Assembly: GCA_015066515.1 (NCBI GenBank)
Contig: SVOH01000020.1
Span: forward strand, 1 to 35,465
DNA: 35,465 nucleotides
Reading direction: 5' to 3'
From: Oscillospiraceae bacterium
GTDB lineage: Bacteria > Bacillota > Clostridia > Oscillospirales > Acutalibacteraceae
A model generated the notes under the pieces. That model was not told the origin of the DNA. It saw only the letters and a program-made list of their open reading frames with translations, and made no database searches. Made by a program: the position numbers and the translations under genes. Shown here piece after piece: positions 1 to 9,503 of this stretch. Numbering within the stretch: the stretch's first letter is position 1; every line of letters starts with the position of its first letter.

Positions 1-77
1 ACGGTCATATTGGCAATAGCCGCTGCCTCGTCAGTTTTATCGGTCGGCACCTTCGCCGTAATTTCGGTCCAGTCCAT
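1..77 (-). CDS. prmA: N-terminus of probable ribosomal protein L11 methyltransferase (partial)
   Basis: Only the first 25 or so codons lie in the window; the gene runs off the left edge. The reading frame starts MDWTEITAKVPTDK and continues with AAAIANMTV. This resembles the opening of PrmA proteins from Clostridia, which methylate ribosomal protein L11. The ATG at 77-75 is preceded by a GAGGTG ribosome site. It lies 36 bases after the AlaX gene on the same strand, so it may be the third gene of a murC-alaX-prmA unit. The assignment rests on a short N-terminus remembered from the family and is tentative. Confidence 0.5.
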   Translation of the reverse strand, partial: MDWTEITAKVPTDKTDEAAAIANMT

Positions 78-113
78 TTAAACACCTCAAATAGTTAGTA
101 TAACATAAAACCA

Positions 114-1253
114 TTAAAATTCAAAGAACAAATTTATATTTTCTTTTGTAGCATCCACAGTACCTTGCACCATTCCGCCTCGACCCCCGCCGCGAACAGT
201 AAACTGCGACTTGAATTTTGCAAAAATTTCTTGTAGTTCGTCGTTTTCGCCACACATCGCAAACGAGAAATTGCCAGTATTTTCAGAAAACACTGCCCTT
301 ATTCCACCGAATTTTTTATGTAGTTTGTCAGCTAATAATTGTAGACTCTTAATATCACAATCGTCCACAAAAATACAGTTATCCTCGCTTGTGGCTGACA
401 ATACCGTTATATCGGCAATTTTCTTTTTAAGCTCGGTTATTTTCTGACTAGCAGCAGTACATTTTTCATCTAACTTTTGTACTGACTCATAAGCGTTTTC
501 TTGTTTTGCTGAAAGCAATGCAGAAATTTGAGAAACATTTTGATATTTGTTTCGGTAATCTTGTAGCGCAAAATTTCCACACTTTAGTATAATACGAATA
601 CCACCGCGCATTTTTTCGGTATCAAGTAATTTTATAATACCAATTTCTCCCGTGTTTTTAACATGCGGCGCGCAACAAGCACATATATCGGTACCTGTTA
701 TTTCTACCAAACGAACAGCGCCATCTATAGCTTTTTTGCTTCGATACTCGGTTTTTTCGAGTTCTTCTTCGGTTGGAAAATATGCTTTAACAGGTAGATT
801 TTGCCATACCTTTTGATTGGCAAGATACTCAATCTTGTCAAGCTGTTCGCGAGTAAGTTCTTTATCAAAATCAATTGTTACAAGCTCTTCACCCAAATGA
901 AAACCAACATTGTTAACGCCAAATAATTTATGGGCAATTCCCGACACAATATGCTCACCCGTATGGTTTTGCATAAAGTTAAATCTACGGTCAAAGTTGA
1001 TTTTACCCACTACTTCACCACCTATTTCAAGTGGTTTAGTTGCATAATGATATATATTTTCATTCTCTATTTGTACGTCAAAAATCTCTACATCGGCTAA
1101 AACGCCTTTGTCGGCTGCTTGTCCCCCACCTTCAGGGAAAAAGGCGGTTTTATCTAAAACGATTTTATAAAAGTTATCGCTCGCTTTACACTCTAAAACC
1201 TTAGCGGTAAACTCTTTTACATACGCATTTTGCTCATAAAGCTTTTCGGTCAT
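114..1253 (-). CDS. AlaX-type alanyl-tRNA editing protein (long form with DHHA1 domain)
   Basis: Predicted free-standing editing enzyme that hydrolyses mischarged tRNA-Ala (Ser or Gly on tRNA-Ala) in the cytoplasm. An N-terminal region with an FFPEGGGQ segment near residue 38 leads into the second-additional domain. The zinc-binding residues are visible: H97 and H101 in the HTGEH motif, and a CxxxH pair at C193/H197 in CACCAPH. Residues from about 230 to 270 look like a coiled coil. The end, with the RGGGRGGMVQG stretch, is a DHHA1 domain. At 379 residues it fits the long AlaX-L class and lacks the synthetase core of AlaRS. Its ATG overlaps the murC stop in an ATGA, and a GGAG site lies inside the end of murC, so the two are translationally coupled. 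Confidence 0.88.
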   Translation of the reverse strand: MTEKLYEQNAYVKEFTAKVLECKASDNFYKIVLDKTAFFPEGGGQAADKGVLADVEIFDVQIENENIYHYATKPLEIGGEVVGKINFDRRFNFMQNHTGEHIVSGIAHKLFGVNNVGFHLGEELVTIDFDKELTREQLDKIEYLANQKVWQNLPVKAYFPTEEELEKTEYRSKKAIDGAVRLVEITGTDICACCAPHVKNTGEIGIIKLLDTEKMRGGIRIILKCGNFALQDYRNKYQNVSQISALLSAKQENAYESVQKLDEKCTAASQKITELKKKIADITVLSATSEDNCIFVDDCDIKSLQLLADKLHKKFGGIRAVFSENTGNFSFAMCGENDELQEIFAKFKSQFTVRGGGRGGMVQGTVDATKENINLFFEF

Positions 1254-2623
1254 CCCAATTTCTCCAATATAATGTGTGCAACCTTGTAAATATCGCCTGC
1301 ACCCATTGTTATTATTAAATCGCCATCATTTGCCGCTTCAATCATTTTATCAGCTAATTCATTATAGTCGGCAACAACCTGTGCGTCCGGCAAAGCGTCG
1401 GTTACATTTTCTGATTTTACACCGTAAACATTTTCTTCACGCGCCGCTACAATAGGCGTCATAAACACCTTGTCGGCAACAGACAAAGCCTGTATCATTC
1501 CGTCACGAAGTAGTGCCACACGAGAATAGGTATAAGGCTGAAAAACAACAATAACCTTTTTATAATCAAGCGTTTTAGCGGCCTGCAGTGTTGCCATCAT
1601 TTCAGTAGGGTGGTGAGCGTAATCGTCAACCACCGTAACACCTTTAGACTCACCTATAAACTCAAATCGCCTGCCTGCACCGGTGAATTTTGACAAAGCA
1701 TCAGCAATTCCGCTTGCCGTTACACCCATATCATAACAAACTGCAAATGAAACAAGTCCGTTATAAATATTATGCTTACCGGGGGCGTGCATTTCAAGGC
1801 TACCTACAACCTCACCATCTTTTACAACGTCAAAGCAATAACCGTATTTACCTGGCTTTATATTTTGAGGGTGATAGTCATTTGTTTCGTCAAAACCATA
1901 GGTTATAACCCTTGAATCAAGTGTTGATATAACGTCTTTTACATCGGCATCATCGCCATTCGCATAGCAGATTTTACCCATTGCCACAAACTTTTTAAAC
2001 GAATTTTTAAGATTATCCATAGTCTTAAAATAATCCATATGGTCGTCATCTATATTAAGCAATATGGTAATATCAGGTGAAAACTGCAAAAAGCTGTCAA
2101 CAAACTCGCAAGATTCACAAACCAATGTTTCTGACTCACCCACCACGCAGGACGAATTAGCCATTGGCAGCTTGCCGCCTATAACCGCATTAGGATTTTG
2201 CTTGTTAATTAAAAGAATTTGTGTTATCATAGAGCTAACGGTGGTTTTGCCGTGTGTTCCGCTAACACCTATTACATTATCATAACAACGCGTAATAGCG
2301 CCCAATAATTCCGAACGCTCCATTTTAGGTATATTATTTTCACTGGCTGCCAGCATTTCGGGATTGCTTTCGGGCACAGCAGCAGAATACGCCACTAAAT
2401 CGGCGCCGCCTATATTGCTTGCAGTATGCTCACCATATACCGTAATTCCCAAAGATTTAAGGCGTTTTACATTTGCATTATCGTTTCGGTCAGAGCCTGT
2501 AACCTTATAACCTCGAGACAGCAAAAGCTCGGCAATCGGGCACATACCGCTACCGCCGATGCCTATCATATGAATATGACGAGCATCTAAAAACACCTTA
2601 TCAGCACTATGTTGTTTTTTCAT
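1250..2623 (-). CDS. murC: UDP-N-acetylmuramate--L-alanine ligase
   Basis: Cytoplasmic ATP-dependent ligase that adds L-Ala to UDP-MurNAc, the first amino acid of the peptidoglycan stem peptide. The 457 residues match the usual MurC length. A Rossmann-like glycine motif GIGGSGM is at 21-27, the Mur-ligase P-loop GTHGKTT at 122-128, and the C-terminal domain carries GRRFEF and DDYAHHPTE, both typical of MurC. The ATG follows a GAGGTG site. The gene heads a minus-strand unit with the AlaX gene overlapping its end by four bases. Upstream it diverges from cca across 84 bases that contain a TATAAT box on the minus strand (2653-2658) without a good -35. Confidence 0.97.
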   Translation of the reverse strand: MKKQHSADKVFLDARHIHMIGIGGSGMCPIAELLLSRGYKVTGSDRNDNANVKRLKSLGITVYGEHTASNIGGADLVAYSAAVPESNPEMLAASENNIPKMERSELLGAITRCYDNVIGVSGTHGKTTVSSMITQILLINKQNPNAVIGGKLPMANSSCVVGESETLVCESCEFVDSFLQFSPDITILLNIDDDHMDYFKTMDNLKNSFKKFVAMGKICYANGDDADVKDVISTLDSRVITYGFDETNDYHPQNIKPGKYGYCFDVVKDGEVVGSLEMHAPGKHNIYNGLVSFAVCYDMGVTASGIADALSKFTGAGRRFEFIGESKGVTVVDDYAHHPTEMMATLQAAKTLDYKKVIVVFQPYTYSRVALLRDGMIQALSVADKVFMTPIVAAREENVYGVKSENVTDALPDAQVVADYNELADKMIEAANDGDLIITMGAGDIYKVAHIILEKLG

Positions 2624-2707
2624 AAAAACACCTCAAACACATAATCATTTATATTATACTATTTTTCACATAAAAAATAAACCCCCATTTTTAGAAAGGC
2701 AAATAAA

Positions 2708-3868
2708 ATGAATTTCCATTTACCTAAAAAAATTGAATATGTGCTTGATACCTTGATAAGCAACGGGCACAAGGCCTATATTGTAGGCGGATGTGTGCGT
2801 GATTTGTTGTGCGGAAAAGAGCCTCACGACTATGATATTACCACGTCCGCAACGCCAAATGAAACGCAGAGCCTTTTTAAAAAAACAATTGCTACGGGTA
2901 TAAAACACGGTACAATTACGGTAATTATTGACGGCGAACAAATTGAAGTTACAACCTTTAGAACCGAAAGCTCATATAACGACAATCGTCACCCCGAAAG
3001 CGTTAGTTTTGTGCGTGATGTGAGCGAGGACCTTGCTCGCCGTGACTTCACTGTAAACGCTATGTGCTATAACAATTGCGAGGGCGTGATTGATTTGTTT
3101 GGCGGTCAAAGCGACATAAAAAACAAGACGTTAAAGGCTGTGGGCGATGCAAAAACAAGGTTTTGCGAAGATGCGCTTCGTATCTTGCGACTTTTTCGAT
3201 TTGCCTCAACACTTGAATTTAAGATAGAAAAAAACACATTTGACGCAGCTATAGAATGCGCGCCGCTGCTTAAAAATATAAGTGCCGAGCGAATTTTTAC
3301 CGAGCTTACCAAGACAGCTTGCGGCAACAATATTTCGGTTATATCTCCCCTTCTTGACACAAATGCTTTATTAGATTTTTCTCTTGAAAGCACCGATTTA
3401 ACCGTGCTTCAAAAACTACAAAACAAAGAGGACTTGCGTGTGTTTGCGCTGCTTTATCTTACAAGCACAAACCTACAAAACACCCTTAATGCCCTTAAAT
3501 GCAGCAACACTTTTAAAGACTATTGTACAAAGCTGTCACACCTGATTAAAAACGGAATAAAGGCAGATAAAACAGGTATTAAAAAAGCACTGTGCACAAC
3601 CAATTACGACATAGTTTGTGATTATTTTGAATACTTGAAATCCATTTTAAAGCTTGATACTACAGGCCACAAGTCATTACTTAAAGAAATAATAAATTCT
3701 AACGAGCCATATAAAATATCACACCTTGACATTACGGGAAACGATATTATGTCGCTTGGTTTTAACGGTAAGCAAGTTGGTGAAAAATTAGAATTTTTGC
3801 TAAACGAGGTTATAAAAAATCCCGCCCTTAACACCCGTGAAAAACTTTTAAATTTAATATGTAACTAA
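2708..3868 (+). CDS. cca: CCA tRNA nucleotidyltransferase (class II)
   Basis: Adds or repairs the 3'-terminal CCA of tRNAs using CTP and ATP. The bacterial class II layout is clear: the GG motif in YIVGGCVRDLL (about 24-34), the catalytic acidic pair in HDYD at 40-43, the RRDFTVNAM segment near 118, and the nucleotide-selecting EDALRILRLFRFA helix near 155. There is no obvious HD domain in the C-terminal half, which is divergent and Lys/Asn-rich. The start has an AGAAAGG site nine bases upstream. It is divergent from murC and precedes the dipicolinate synthase genes on the same strand, separated by a terminator-like hairpin at 3879-3913. Confidence 0.93.
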   Translation: MNFHLPKKIEYVLDTLISNGHKAYIVGGCVRDLLCGKEPHDYDITTSATPNETQSLFKKTIATGIKHGTITVIIDGEQIEVTTFRTESSYNDNRHPESVSFVRDVSEDLARRDFTVNAMCYNNCEGVIDLFGGQSDIKNKTLKAVGDAKTRFCEDALRILRLFRFASTLEFKIEKNTFDAAIECAPLLKNISAERIFTELTKTACGNNISVISPLLDTNALLDFSLESTDLTVLQKLQNKEDLRVFALLYLTSTNLQNTLNALKCSNTFKDYCTKLSHLIKNGIKADKTGIKKALCTTNYDIVCDYFEYLKSILKLDTTGHKSLLKEIINSNEPYKISHLDITGNDIMSLGFNGKQVGEKLEFLLNEVIKNPALNTREKLLNLICN

Positions 3869-3878
3869 ACTACAAACA

Positions 3879-3913
3879 GCACCATAAAATGTATTGAATT
3901 ACATTTATGGTGC
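3879..3913 (+). terminator. Stem-loop between cca and dpaA
   Basis: A GCACCATAA arm and its complement near 3905-3913 form a stem of about 14 pairs with one bulged A and a TTGAAT loop. The following bases are only moderately T-rich (TTATTAT), so this is a weak intrinsic terminator or attenuator separating cca from the sporulation genes. A CATAAAAT box resembling a sigma-K -10 lies in the left arm at about 3882-3889, but its partner element is weak. Confidence 0.55.
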
Positions 3914-3932
3914 TTATTATCTAGGTGGTTAT

Positions 3933-4730
3933 ATGAACATTTTAATTATAGGCGGCGATTTACGTATGAATATCGCCTTTGACGAGTTAAAAAGCCAGGG
4001 ATACATAGTAAATAGCTTAGGACTAAAAAAGGACGACAATGGCAAAATCGAGGATGCCGACGTTGTGTTACTGCCCGTGCCCACAACACGTGACGGTAAA
4101 AATATTTTTTGCCCACAAAGCGATAAAATAATACCGCTTGAATATGTAAAAAAGGCAAACAAAAATGCTCTTATTTTAAGCTGTGGTTACGAGTTTAAAG
4201 ATTTAAATTGCATTGATTATCTAAAACTCGATTCCTTTTGTTATTTAAATGCCGTTCCAACAGCTGAGGGTGCTATCGCAAAGGCAATAAACGATACGCC
4301 CTTTTGCTTATGGAAAACAAAAGCACTTGTTATCGGTAACGGGCGCATAGCAAAAATACTTGCAGATAGACTAAAAGCGCTTAAATGCGATATTACTGTA
4401 TCGGCTCGTAAAACACGCGATTTTGCGTACCTTGATGCCTTGGGTATAAAATACATTCACACAAACGAAGTTGCTAAAAAGGTAAAGGATTTTAATATAA
4501 TTTTCAACACAATAGATGTTAAACTTTTCGATGAATTAAACTGCCTTAAAAACTGCTATCTATATGACCTTTCTACTAAAGGCTGCCTGGATTTTGAAAA
4601 AGCAAAAGAAAAAAATATAAAAGCGCAAAAACTACCCGGCATTCCCGGTAAAATTGCACCGCTTACCGCCGGAAAAATAATAGCGCAAACAACACACCAA
4701 CTTATAGGAGAATGGGTATGCAAAATATAA
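3933..4730 (+). CDS. dpaA: Dipicolinate synthase subunit A
   Basis: One of two subunits that oxidise dihydrodipicolinate to dipicolinic acid in the mother cell; this calcium chelator protects the spore core. The frame is open upstream to 3894, but the ATG at 3933 follows a CTAGGTGG ribosome site and gives the expected N-terminus MNILIIGGDLR. A dinucleotide-binding motif follows in the second half (ALVIGNGRIAKILADRLKAL), and the end, PGIPGKIAPLTAGKII, is typical of SpoVFA. Length is 265 residues. It overlaps dpaB by 13 bases. In Bacillus the pair is followed by aspartate-pathway genes; here it stands alone behind cca. Its presence indicates a spore-former. Confidence 0.93.
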   Translation: MNILIIGGDLRMNIAFDELKSQGYIVNSLGLKKDDNGKIEDADVVLLPVPTTRDGKNIFCPQSDKIIPLEYVKKANKNALILSCGYEFKDLNCIDYLKLDSFCYLNAVPTAEGAIAKAINDTPFCLWKTKALVIGNGRIAKILADRLKALKCDITVSARKTRDFAYLDALGIKYIHTNEVAKKVKDFNIIFNTIDVKLFDELNCLKNCYLYDLSTKGCLDFEKAKEKNIKAQKLPGIPGKIAPLTAGKIIAQTTHQLIGEWVCKI

Positions 4731-5290
4731 AACTTGGTTATGCGTTTTGCGGTTCTTTTTGCACCATCAATAAATCTCTTGAAACGCTAAAAGAGCTTGC
4801 AAAACTTAATATAGATATTACCCCGATTATGTCGGAAATTACTTACAGCACAAGCACACGATTTGCTAATGCAGATGAATTTAATAAAACGGTTGAAGAA
4901 CTATGCGGTAAAAAGATTATACACACCGTGCCTGCCGCCGAACCGATTGGACCTAAAAATTTGCTTGACGTAATAGTAGTAGCCCCCTGCACAGGTAATA
5001 CAATTTCTAAAATAGCACTCGGCATCACCGATACGTCGGTTACAATGGCAGTTAAAGCGCATTTACGAAATAATAAGCCTGTAATACTTGGTATTGCCAC
5101 AAACGATGCATTAGGCGCTACGGCCAAAAATATTGGACTACTGCACAACACCAAAAACATCTACTTTGTCCCCTACGGTCAGGATGACCCCGTGGGTAAA
5201 AACAATTCACTAATTTGCGATTTTACAAAAATACCACAAACTATTGAAGCCGTGCTTGACAGTAAGCAAATTCAGCCCGTAATATTTTAA
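4718..5290 (+). CDS. dpaB: Dipicolinate synthase subunit B (flavoprotein family)
   Basis: Partner of the A subunit in making dipicolinic acid for spores. It belongs to the flavoprotein/decarboxylase fold family: GYAFCGSFCTI at the N-terminus, VVAPCTGNTISKIA near residue 90, and NPVILGIATNDALG-like residues after 115. Two ATGs are possible. The one at 4712 sits almost on top of the GGAG at 4707-4710, while the one at 4718 is seven bases away, so 4718 is chosen (190 residues). The start lies inside the end of dpaA, indicating translational coupling. A strong hairpin follows its stop. Confidence 0.93.
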   Translation: MQNIKLGYAFCGSFCTINKSLETLKELAKLNIDITPIMSEITYSTSTRFANADEFNKTVEELCGKKIIHTVPAAEPIGPKNLLDVIVVAPCTGNTISKIALGITDTSVTMAVKAHLRNNKPVILGIATNDALGATAKNIGLLHNTKNIYFVPYGQDDPVGKNNSLICDFTKIPQTIEAVLDSKQIQPVIF

Positions 5291-5295
5291 TATTA

Positions 5296-5328
5296 AAAGC
5301 CTTCACGCCAATAGCACGTGAAGGCTTT
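5296..5328. terminator. Bidirectional terminator between dpaB and pyk
   Basis: A perfect 12-bp stem, AAAGCCTTCACG at 5296-5307 pairing with 5317-5328, closes a nine-base loop. It lies between two converging genes, five bases past the dpaB stop and three bases past the pyk stop, and ends in A/T runs on both sides. Confidence 0.8.
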
Positions 5329-5331
5329 ACA

Positions 5332-6744
5332 TTATATGTTTTCGATTTTTATAAGACTCGTATTACCCGACGTACCATTTGTATCGCCACCGGTAATGAT
5401 GATTTTATCGCCCTTTTGGAGCATTAAATCCTGCTCAGCAATCTTTTTTGCCGTATAGAAAAGAACATCTGTCGAACTAAATCTTTCGCACATAGCAGGT
5501 ATAACACCCCAAGACAGTGCTAGTCTTCGCCAGGTGCGCTCTTCGGTAGTAAGGCCAAGAATAGGTACCGACGGTCTGAAACGAGATACCATTCGTGCGG
5601 TCATACCCGAAAGTGAGCAGGCAATAATTGCCTTTGCATCAAGGTCTATTGCCATTCCGCACGTAGAGTGAGAAATGGCGTCAACCGAGCTTCTTATCTT
5701 AAATTCTGAATTATAAAAGCGCTTGTTGTAATGAATATTATTTTCAGTGGTTTCGGCAATTTCTGCCATTGTTTTTAACGCTTCAATCGGGTACTTACCC
5801 GCTGCAGTTTCACCGGAAAGCATTATTGCGCTTGTTCCGTCATAGACTGCATTTGCAACGTCAGAAATCTCGGCTCTTGTAGGGCGAGGATTACTTATCA
5901 TAGACTCTAGCATCTCGGTAGCTGTAATAACCCTTTTGCCAAGCAAGCGGCATTTAGTTATAAGCTTTTTTTGTATTGCAGGGAGCATTTTAAACGGAAT
6001 TTCAACGCCCATATCGCCACGCGCAATCATTATGCCGTCACACTCTTCACAAATTTCTTCAATATTGTCAAATCCAGACTGATTTTCAATCTTTGCAATA
6101 AGCTCAATATCATCGGCATTAAGCTCTTTAAGATAATTATGAACATCTATTAGATCTTGCTTTCTAGAAACAAAAGAACACGCAATATAATCCACATCGT
6201 TTTGAACGCCGAAAGCAATATCTTTTTTATCCTGTTCAGAAAGATATTCCTGCTTCATTACCTTGCCCGGAAAGCTCATACTCTTGCGGTCAGAAAGCTC
6301 ACCGCCGATAACAACGTCACACTCAATCTCTGTATCGGTGGTCTTTGTTACCTTAAAGGTTAAAAGTCCATTATTAAGTAAAATAGTGTCACCAATAGAA
6401 AGCTCGTGTGGTAAATTAGAATAACTTACAGCAACACGTGTTTCATCGCCAATAATATTTTCGGTGGTAAATGTGAATTTATCACCGTCATTAAGGTTAA
6501 TCTTTTTATTTTTAAAGGTCTTTATTCTATATTCTGGACCTTTGGTATCAAGCATAATTGCTATTGGCATCTTAAGCTTGGAACGAACCTTTTTAATAGT
6601 ATCTATTCTCTTTTGATGCTCATCATAGGTGCTATGAGAAAAGTTAAGCCTTGCAACGTTCATGCCCGCTTTGCAAAGGCCAATCATTATTTCTTCGGTC
6701 TCGCTTGCAGGACCTATTGTACATACTATTTTTGTCTTACGCAT
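5332..6744 (-). CDS. pyk: Pyruvate kinase
   Basis: Last step of glycolysis: phosphoenolpyruvate plus ADP to pyruvate plus ATP. The sequence begins RKTKIVCTIGPAS. It has the substrate-binding DTKGPEYR near residue 66, the signature segment IMIARGDMGVEIPF with catalytic acidic residues near 240, and the TATEMLESM helix near 275. At 470 residues it is the standard form without the extra C-terminal PEP-utiliser domain seen in some Bacillus enzymes. The start has a GGGAGG site. It lies 28 bases downstream of the Ca/Na antiporter on the same strand with no visible terminator between, so it may be the last gene of that series. Confidence 0.97.
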   Translation of the reverse strand: MRKTKIVCTIGPASETEEIMIGLCKAGMNVARLNFSHSTYDEHQKRIDTIKKVRSKLKMPIAIMLDTKGPEYRIKTFKNKKINLNDGDKFTFTTENIIGDETRVAVSYSNLPHELSIGDTILLNNGLLTFKVTKTTDTEIECDVVIGGELSDRKSMSFPGKVMKQEYLSEQDKKDIAFGVQNDVDYIACSFVSRKQDLIDVHNYLKELNADDIELIAKIENQSGFDNIEEICEECDGIMIARGDMGVEIPFKMLPAIQKKLITKCRLLGKRVITATEMLESMISNPRPTRAEISDVANAVYDGTSAIMLSGETAAGKYPIEALKTMAEIAETTENNIHYNKRFYNSEFKIRSSVDAISHSTCGMAIDLDAKAIIACSLSGMTARMVSRFRPSVPILGLTTEERTWRRLALSWGVIPAMCERFSSTDVLFYTAKKIAEQDLMLQKGDKIIITGGDTNGTSGNTSLIKIENI

Positions 6745-6772
6745 TTTAACCTCCCACAGTGTCCAATAACGA

Positions 6773-7708
6773 TTATTTTAAAAGCAAATATCCAAAATAA
6801 GCAGCATAACAAGCCAGCATAATTATACCGTCAACACGTGTAAGCTTTTTCTTACGGAATACACACAACCACAGTATAACGCCGGCGGCTACGGCCACAA
6901 GACAGTCAACAACAAAGCTCATTTCAAATACAACCGGAATAATAAGCGCTGATGTACCTATAACAAATAAAATGTTAAAAATATTGCTTCCAACAATATT
7001 TCCTATTGCAATGTCCGCTTTACCTTTTCTTGCTGCTATTACAGATGTAAACAATTCAGGAAGCGATGTGCCAAGCGCTACAACAGTAAGACCGATGAAT
7101 TTTTCGCTCAAACCGATCATTTTTGCAATCTCGGTAGCCGCATCAACAGTAAAGTCGCTGCCTAAAATAATGAGTGCCAGTCCAACTACGCCAGCAAGAA
7201 GCATTTTCCAAACAGGTTTGTCAACATTCTCTAACTCTTCGGCTTGCATTTCGCCTTTTTTTACCATAACAAACATATAAAGTAAATACAGTGCAAAGCA
7301 AAGTAATAAAACTATGCCTTCCCATAAGCAAATTGTACCACCCATAGCACCAAAAGTCAACAAAAGGAAGGTTATTATCAGCATTATCGGTATTTCGTAA
7401 CGTATAGTAGTTTTGGCAACAGCAATAGATGTTATAACCGAAGAAACACCTAATATAATCAATATATTAAGAATATTACTTCCCACGACATTGCCTACGG
7501 CAATATCTGCATTGCCTTTTAGTGCGGCTGTTATACTTACTGCAGTTTCCGGCGCACTGGTTCCCATAGCGACGATAGTAAGGCCTATAACCAACTGTGG
7601 TATGCCGAATTTATCGGCTATTCCCGACGCACCCTCAACAAACCAATCTGCACCCTTTACAAGCAAGAAAAAGCCAAGTGCTAATAATAATAACTCTAAA
7701 AACAACAT
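6773..7708 (-). CDS. Calcium/sodium antiporter (CaCA family, YrbG-like)
   Basis: Inner-membrane cation exchanger. It is 311 residues long and almost entirely hydrophobic, with about ten membrane helices. The two alpha repeats that form the ion pathway are visible: GTSAPE followed by GNVVGSNILNIL in the first half, and GTSLPE followed by GNIVGSNIFNIL in the second half. A short charged loop (KKGEMQAEELENVDK) separates the halves. A GGAGG ribosome site precedes the ATG. It follows the Na/phosphate cotransporter gene by 27 bases, suggesting co-transcription of two sodium-linked transporters. Confidence 0.92.
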   Translation of the reverse strand: MLFLELLLLALGFFLLVKGADWFVEGASGIADKFGIPQLVIGLTIVAMGTSAPETAVSITAALKGNADIAVGNVVGSNILNILIILGVSSVITSIAVAKTTIRYEIPIMLIITFLLLTFGAMGGTICLWEGIVLLLCFALYLLYMFVMVKKGEMQAEELENVDKPVWKMLLAGVVGLALIILGSDFTVDAATEIAKMIGLSEKFIGLTVVALGTSLPELFTSVIAARKGKADIAIGNIVGSNIFNILFVIGTSALIIPVVFEMSFVVDCLVAVAAGVILWLCVFRKKKLTRVDGIIMLACYAAYFGYLLLK

Positions 7709-7735
7709 TTCGTTTTTCCTCCAAAAATATATCTA

Positions 7736-9415
7736 TTATTGTTTTTGCGAACCTATCGGGTTTACAATACTATATCCAATATTAACAAGATGGTCGGCAA
7801 CACGCTCAAGACCTACTACTGTAGAAGAATAATAAGGACTTACGTCCATACTGCAATTTCCTTCAGCAAGACGGGCAAAATGGCTTGCCGTAAGCTGCTT
7901 TTTCATTTGGTCGATTTCCTCTTCCAATAAAGTCAGCATTGACAATTCTTCTCGGTTAAGGTTATCAAAAGCATCCTTTGAAATCACCAGCATCTGCATA
8001 ACCTTGTCGCACATTTTCTTAATATCTTTTGCCCCATTTTCTGAAAACGCTATGTTTTTAGCCGACATTTCGGCCGCTATCTCATAAAAGTTTTCAGCAT
8101 GGTCACCGACGCGTTCAAGGTCGTTAAGCACGTGAAAATAAGAGCCAATAACCAATTCGTCACTTTGTTCTACGGTAGGAGAAAGCTTTATAAGAAATTT
8201 AGTTAGTGCGCCGTTAGTAAAGTCAATAATAGCTTCGTTGGCTATGATTTTATCACTGTTTTTCAAATTATTATTTTCCGACGTATCAAACGAAAGCGAT
8301 ATGTTTTCTTCTACCAAGCTAAACATATAGTCAATTTCCTTTTTAACCTGCATAAGCGCTACGGGTGGCATGGTTAAAAGTCTATCGTCAACGTATTTAA
8401 GGGAATGCACAACCTCATCACTTTTTTTATCCTTAATCACTTTACAAGAATATTTAACCAATTGCGAAACAAACGGCAAAAGCACACAGGTTGTTGTTAC
8501 GTTAAATATAACGTGAAAGAATGACACCCTCATCTGCAAGGACATCGCATCACTTCCTGGAAAGAAGGATACTAAAAGGTTTATTATAGGCTGTTTGAAT
8601 ATCCATACAATCGCTGTAAAAATTACAGTGCCTATTACGTTAAATGTAAAGTGTATTAATGCCACGCGCTTTGAATTTGCATTAGCCCCAACAGATGCTA
8701 AAAGCGCCGTAACACAAGTACCAATATTTGCACCAAGCACAATAAACAATGCCGCATCAAGTGAAAGCACACCCGTGCCGACCATTGTAATAACAACACC
8801 TGTAGCAGCCGATGAGCTTTGTATAAGCGCTGTAAAAATTACACCCACCAATATAAGCAGTAGTGGAAAATCTATAACGCTGAAAACATTTTGGAACATT
8901 GATTTTACAAGCGTATTTCCGAACGCCTGCTTGCTACTCATTATATTCAGTCCCACAAAAATAAGTCCCAATCCACTACATAAAAGGCCTGCAATTTTTA
9001 TCTTTTCTTTTTTGAAAAAGCCCATCATAACACCTGCAAAGGCCAAAAGATACATAAGCATATTAAAATAATCGTTCTTTAGTGCCACCAAAGCACCGGT
9101 TATTGTTGTACCTATATTAGCACCCATAATAATTGGAGTTGCTTGCATAAGTGTCATAACACCTGCGTTTACAAGACCAATTACCATAACGCTTGTCGCA
9201 GAAGAGCTTTGTATGATTGCGGTAACACCCGCACCGATACCAACACCTGAAAAACGGTTGTTGCTTATTCGGCCAAGCATTTTTTTCATTCCTTCGCCGG
9301 CACTTTTTTCGAGCGCCTCGCTCATAAAGTTCATACCAACAATAAAAATGCCCACACCCGCAAGTAGCCATATAAGGCTACCAATAAGTTGCATAATTTC
9401 TGCTGATGATAACAT
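7736..9415 (-). CDS. Na/Pi cotransporter family protein with PhoU-like tail
   Basis: Predicted sodium-dependent phosphate transporter of the NptA/PNaS family. The two repeated Na/Pi motifs are clear: GVTAIIQSSSATSVMV near residue 60 and FTALIQSSSAATGVVI near 195, each inside a set of membrane helices. From about residue 340 to the end the protein is soluble, charged and helical like PhoU, including the LNDLERVGDHAENFYEIA and GLERVADHLVNIGYSI segments that repeat the PhoU (E)xxxDH pattern. This domain probably regulates transport. The ATG has a GGAGG site. It is the first gene of a minus-strand series leading to the antiporter and pyruvate kinase. Confidence 0.92.
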   Translation of the reverse strand: MLSSAEIMQLIGSLIWLLAGVGIFIVGMNFMSEALEKSAGEGMKKMLGRISNNRFSGVGIGAGVTAIIQSSSATSVMVIGLVNAGVMTLMQATPIIMGANIGTTITGALVALKNDYFNMLMYLLAFAGVMMGFFKKEKIKIAGLLCSGLGLIFVGLNIMSSKQAFGNTLVKSMFQNVFSVIDFPLLLILVGVIFTALIQSSSAATGVVITMVGTGVLSLDAALFIVLGANIGTCVTALLASVGANANSKRVALIHFTFNVIGTVIFTAIVWIFKQPIINLLVSFFPGSDAMSLQMRVSFFHVIFNVTTTCVLLPFVSQLVKYSCKVIKDKKSDEVVHSLKYVDDRLLTMPPVALMQVKKEIDYMFSLVEENISLSFDTSENNNLKNSDKIIANEAIIDFTNGALTKFLIKLSPTVEQSDELVIGSYFHVLNDLERVGDHAENFYEIAAEMSAKNIAFSENGAKDIKKMCDKVMQMLVISKDAFDNLNREELSMLTLLEEEIDQMKKQLTASHFARLAEGNCSMDVSPYYSSTVVGLERVADHLVNIGYSIVNPIGSQKQ

Positions 9416-9503
9416 ATAATTCCTCCGATTAATAAAAATTCAACTTTATTTTCATCATTCGGCAGTATAACATTTATTTGGTAAAGAATCAGTAAATAAT
9501 AAA

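Noticed and set aside
8595-9071. A 158-codon plus-strand frame opposite the Na/Pi transporter
   Set aside because: It is a mirror of the coding strand of a well-supported transporter, with no ribosome site.
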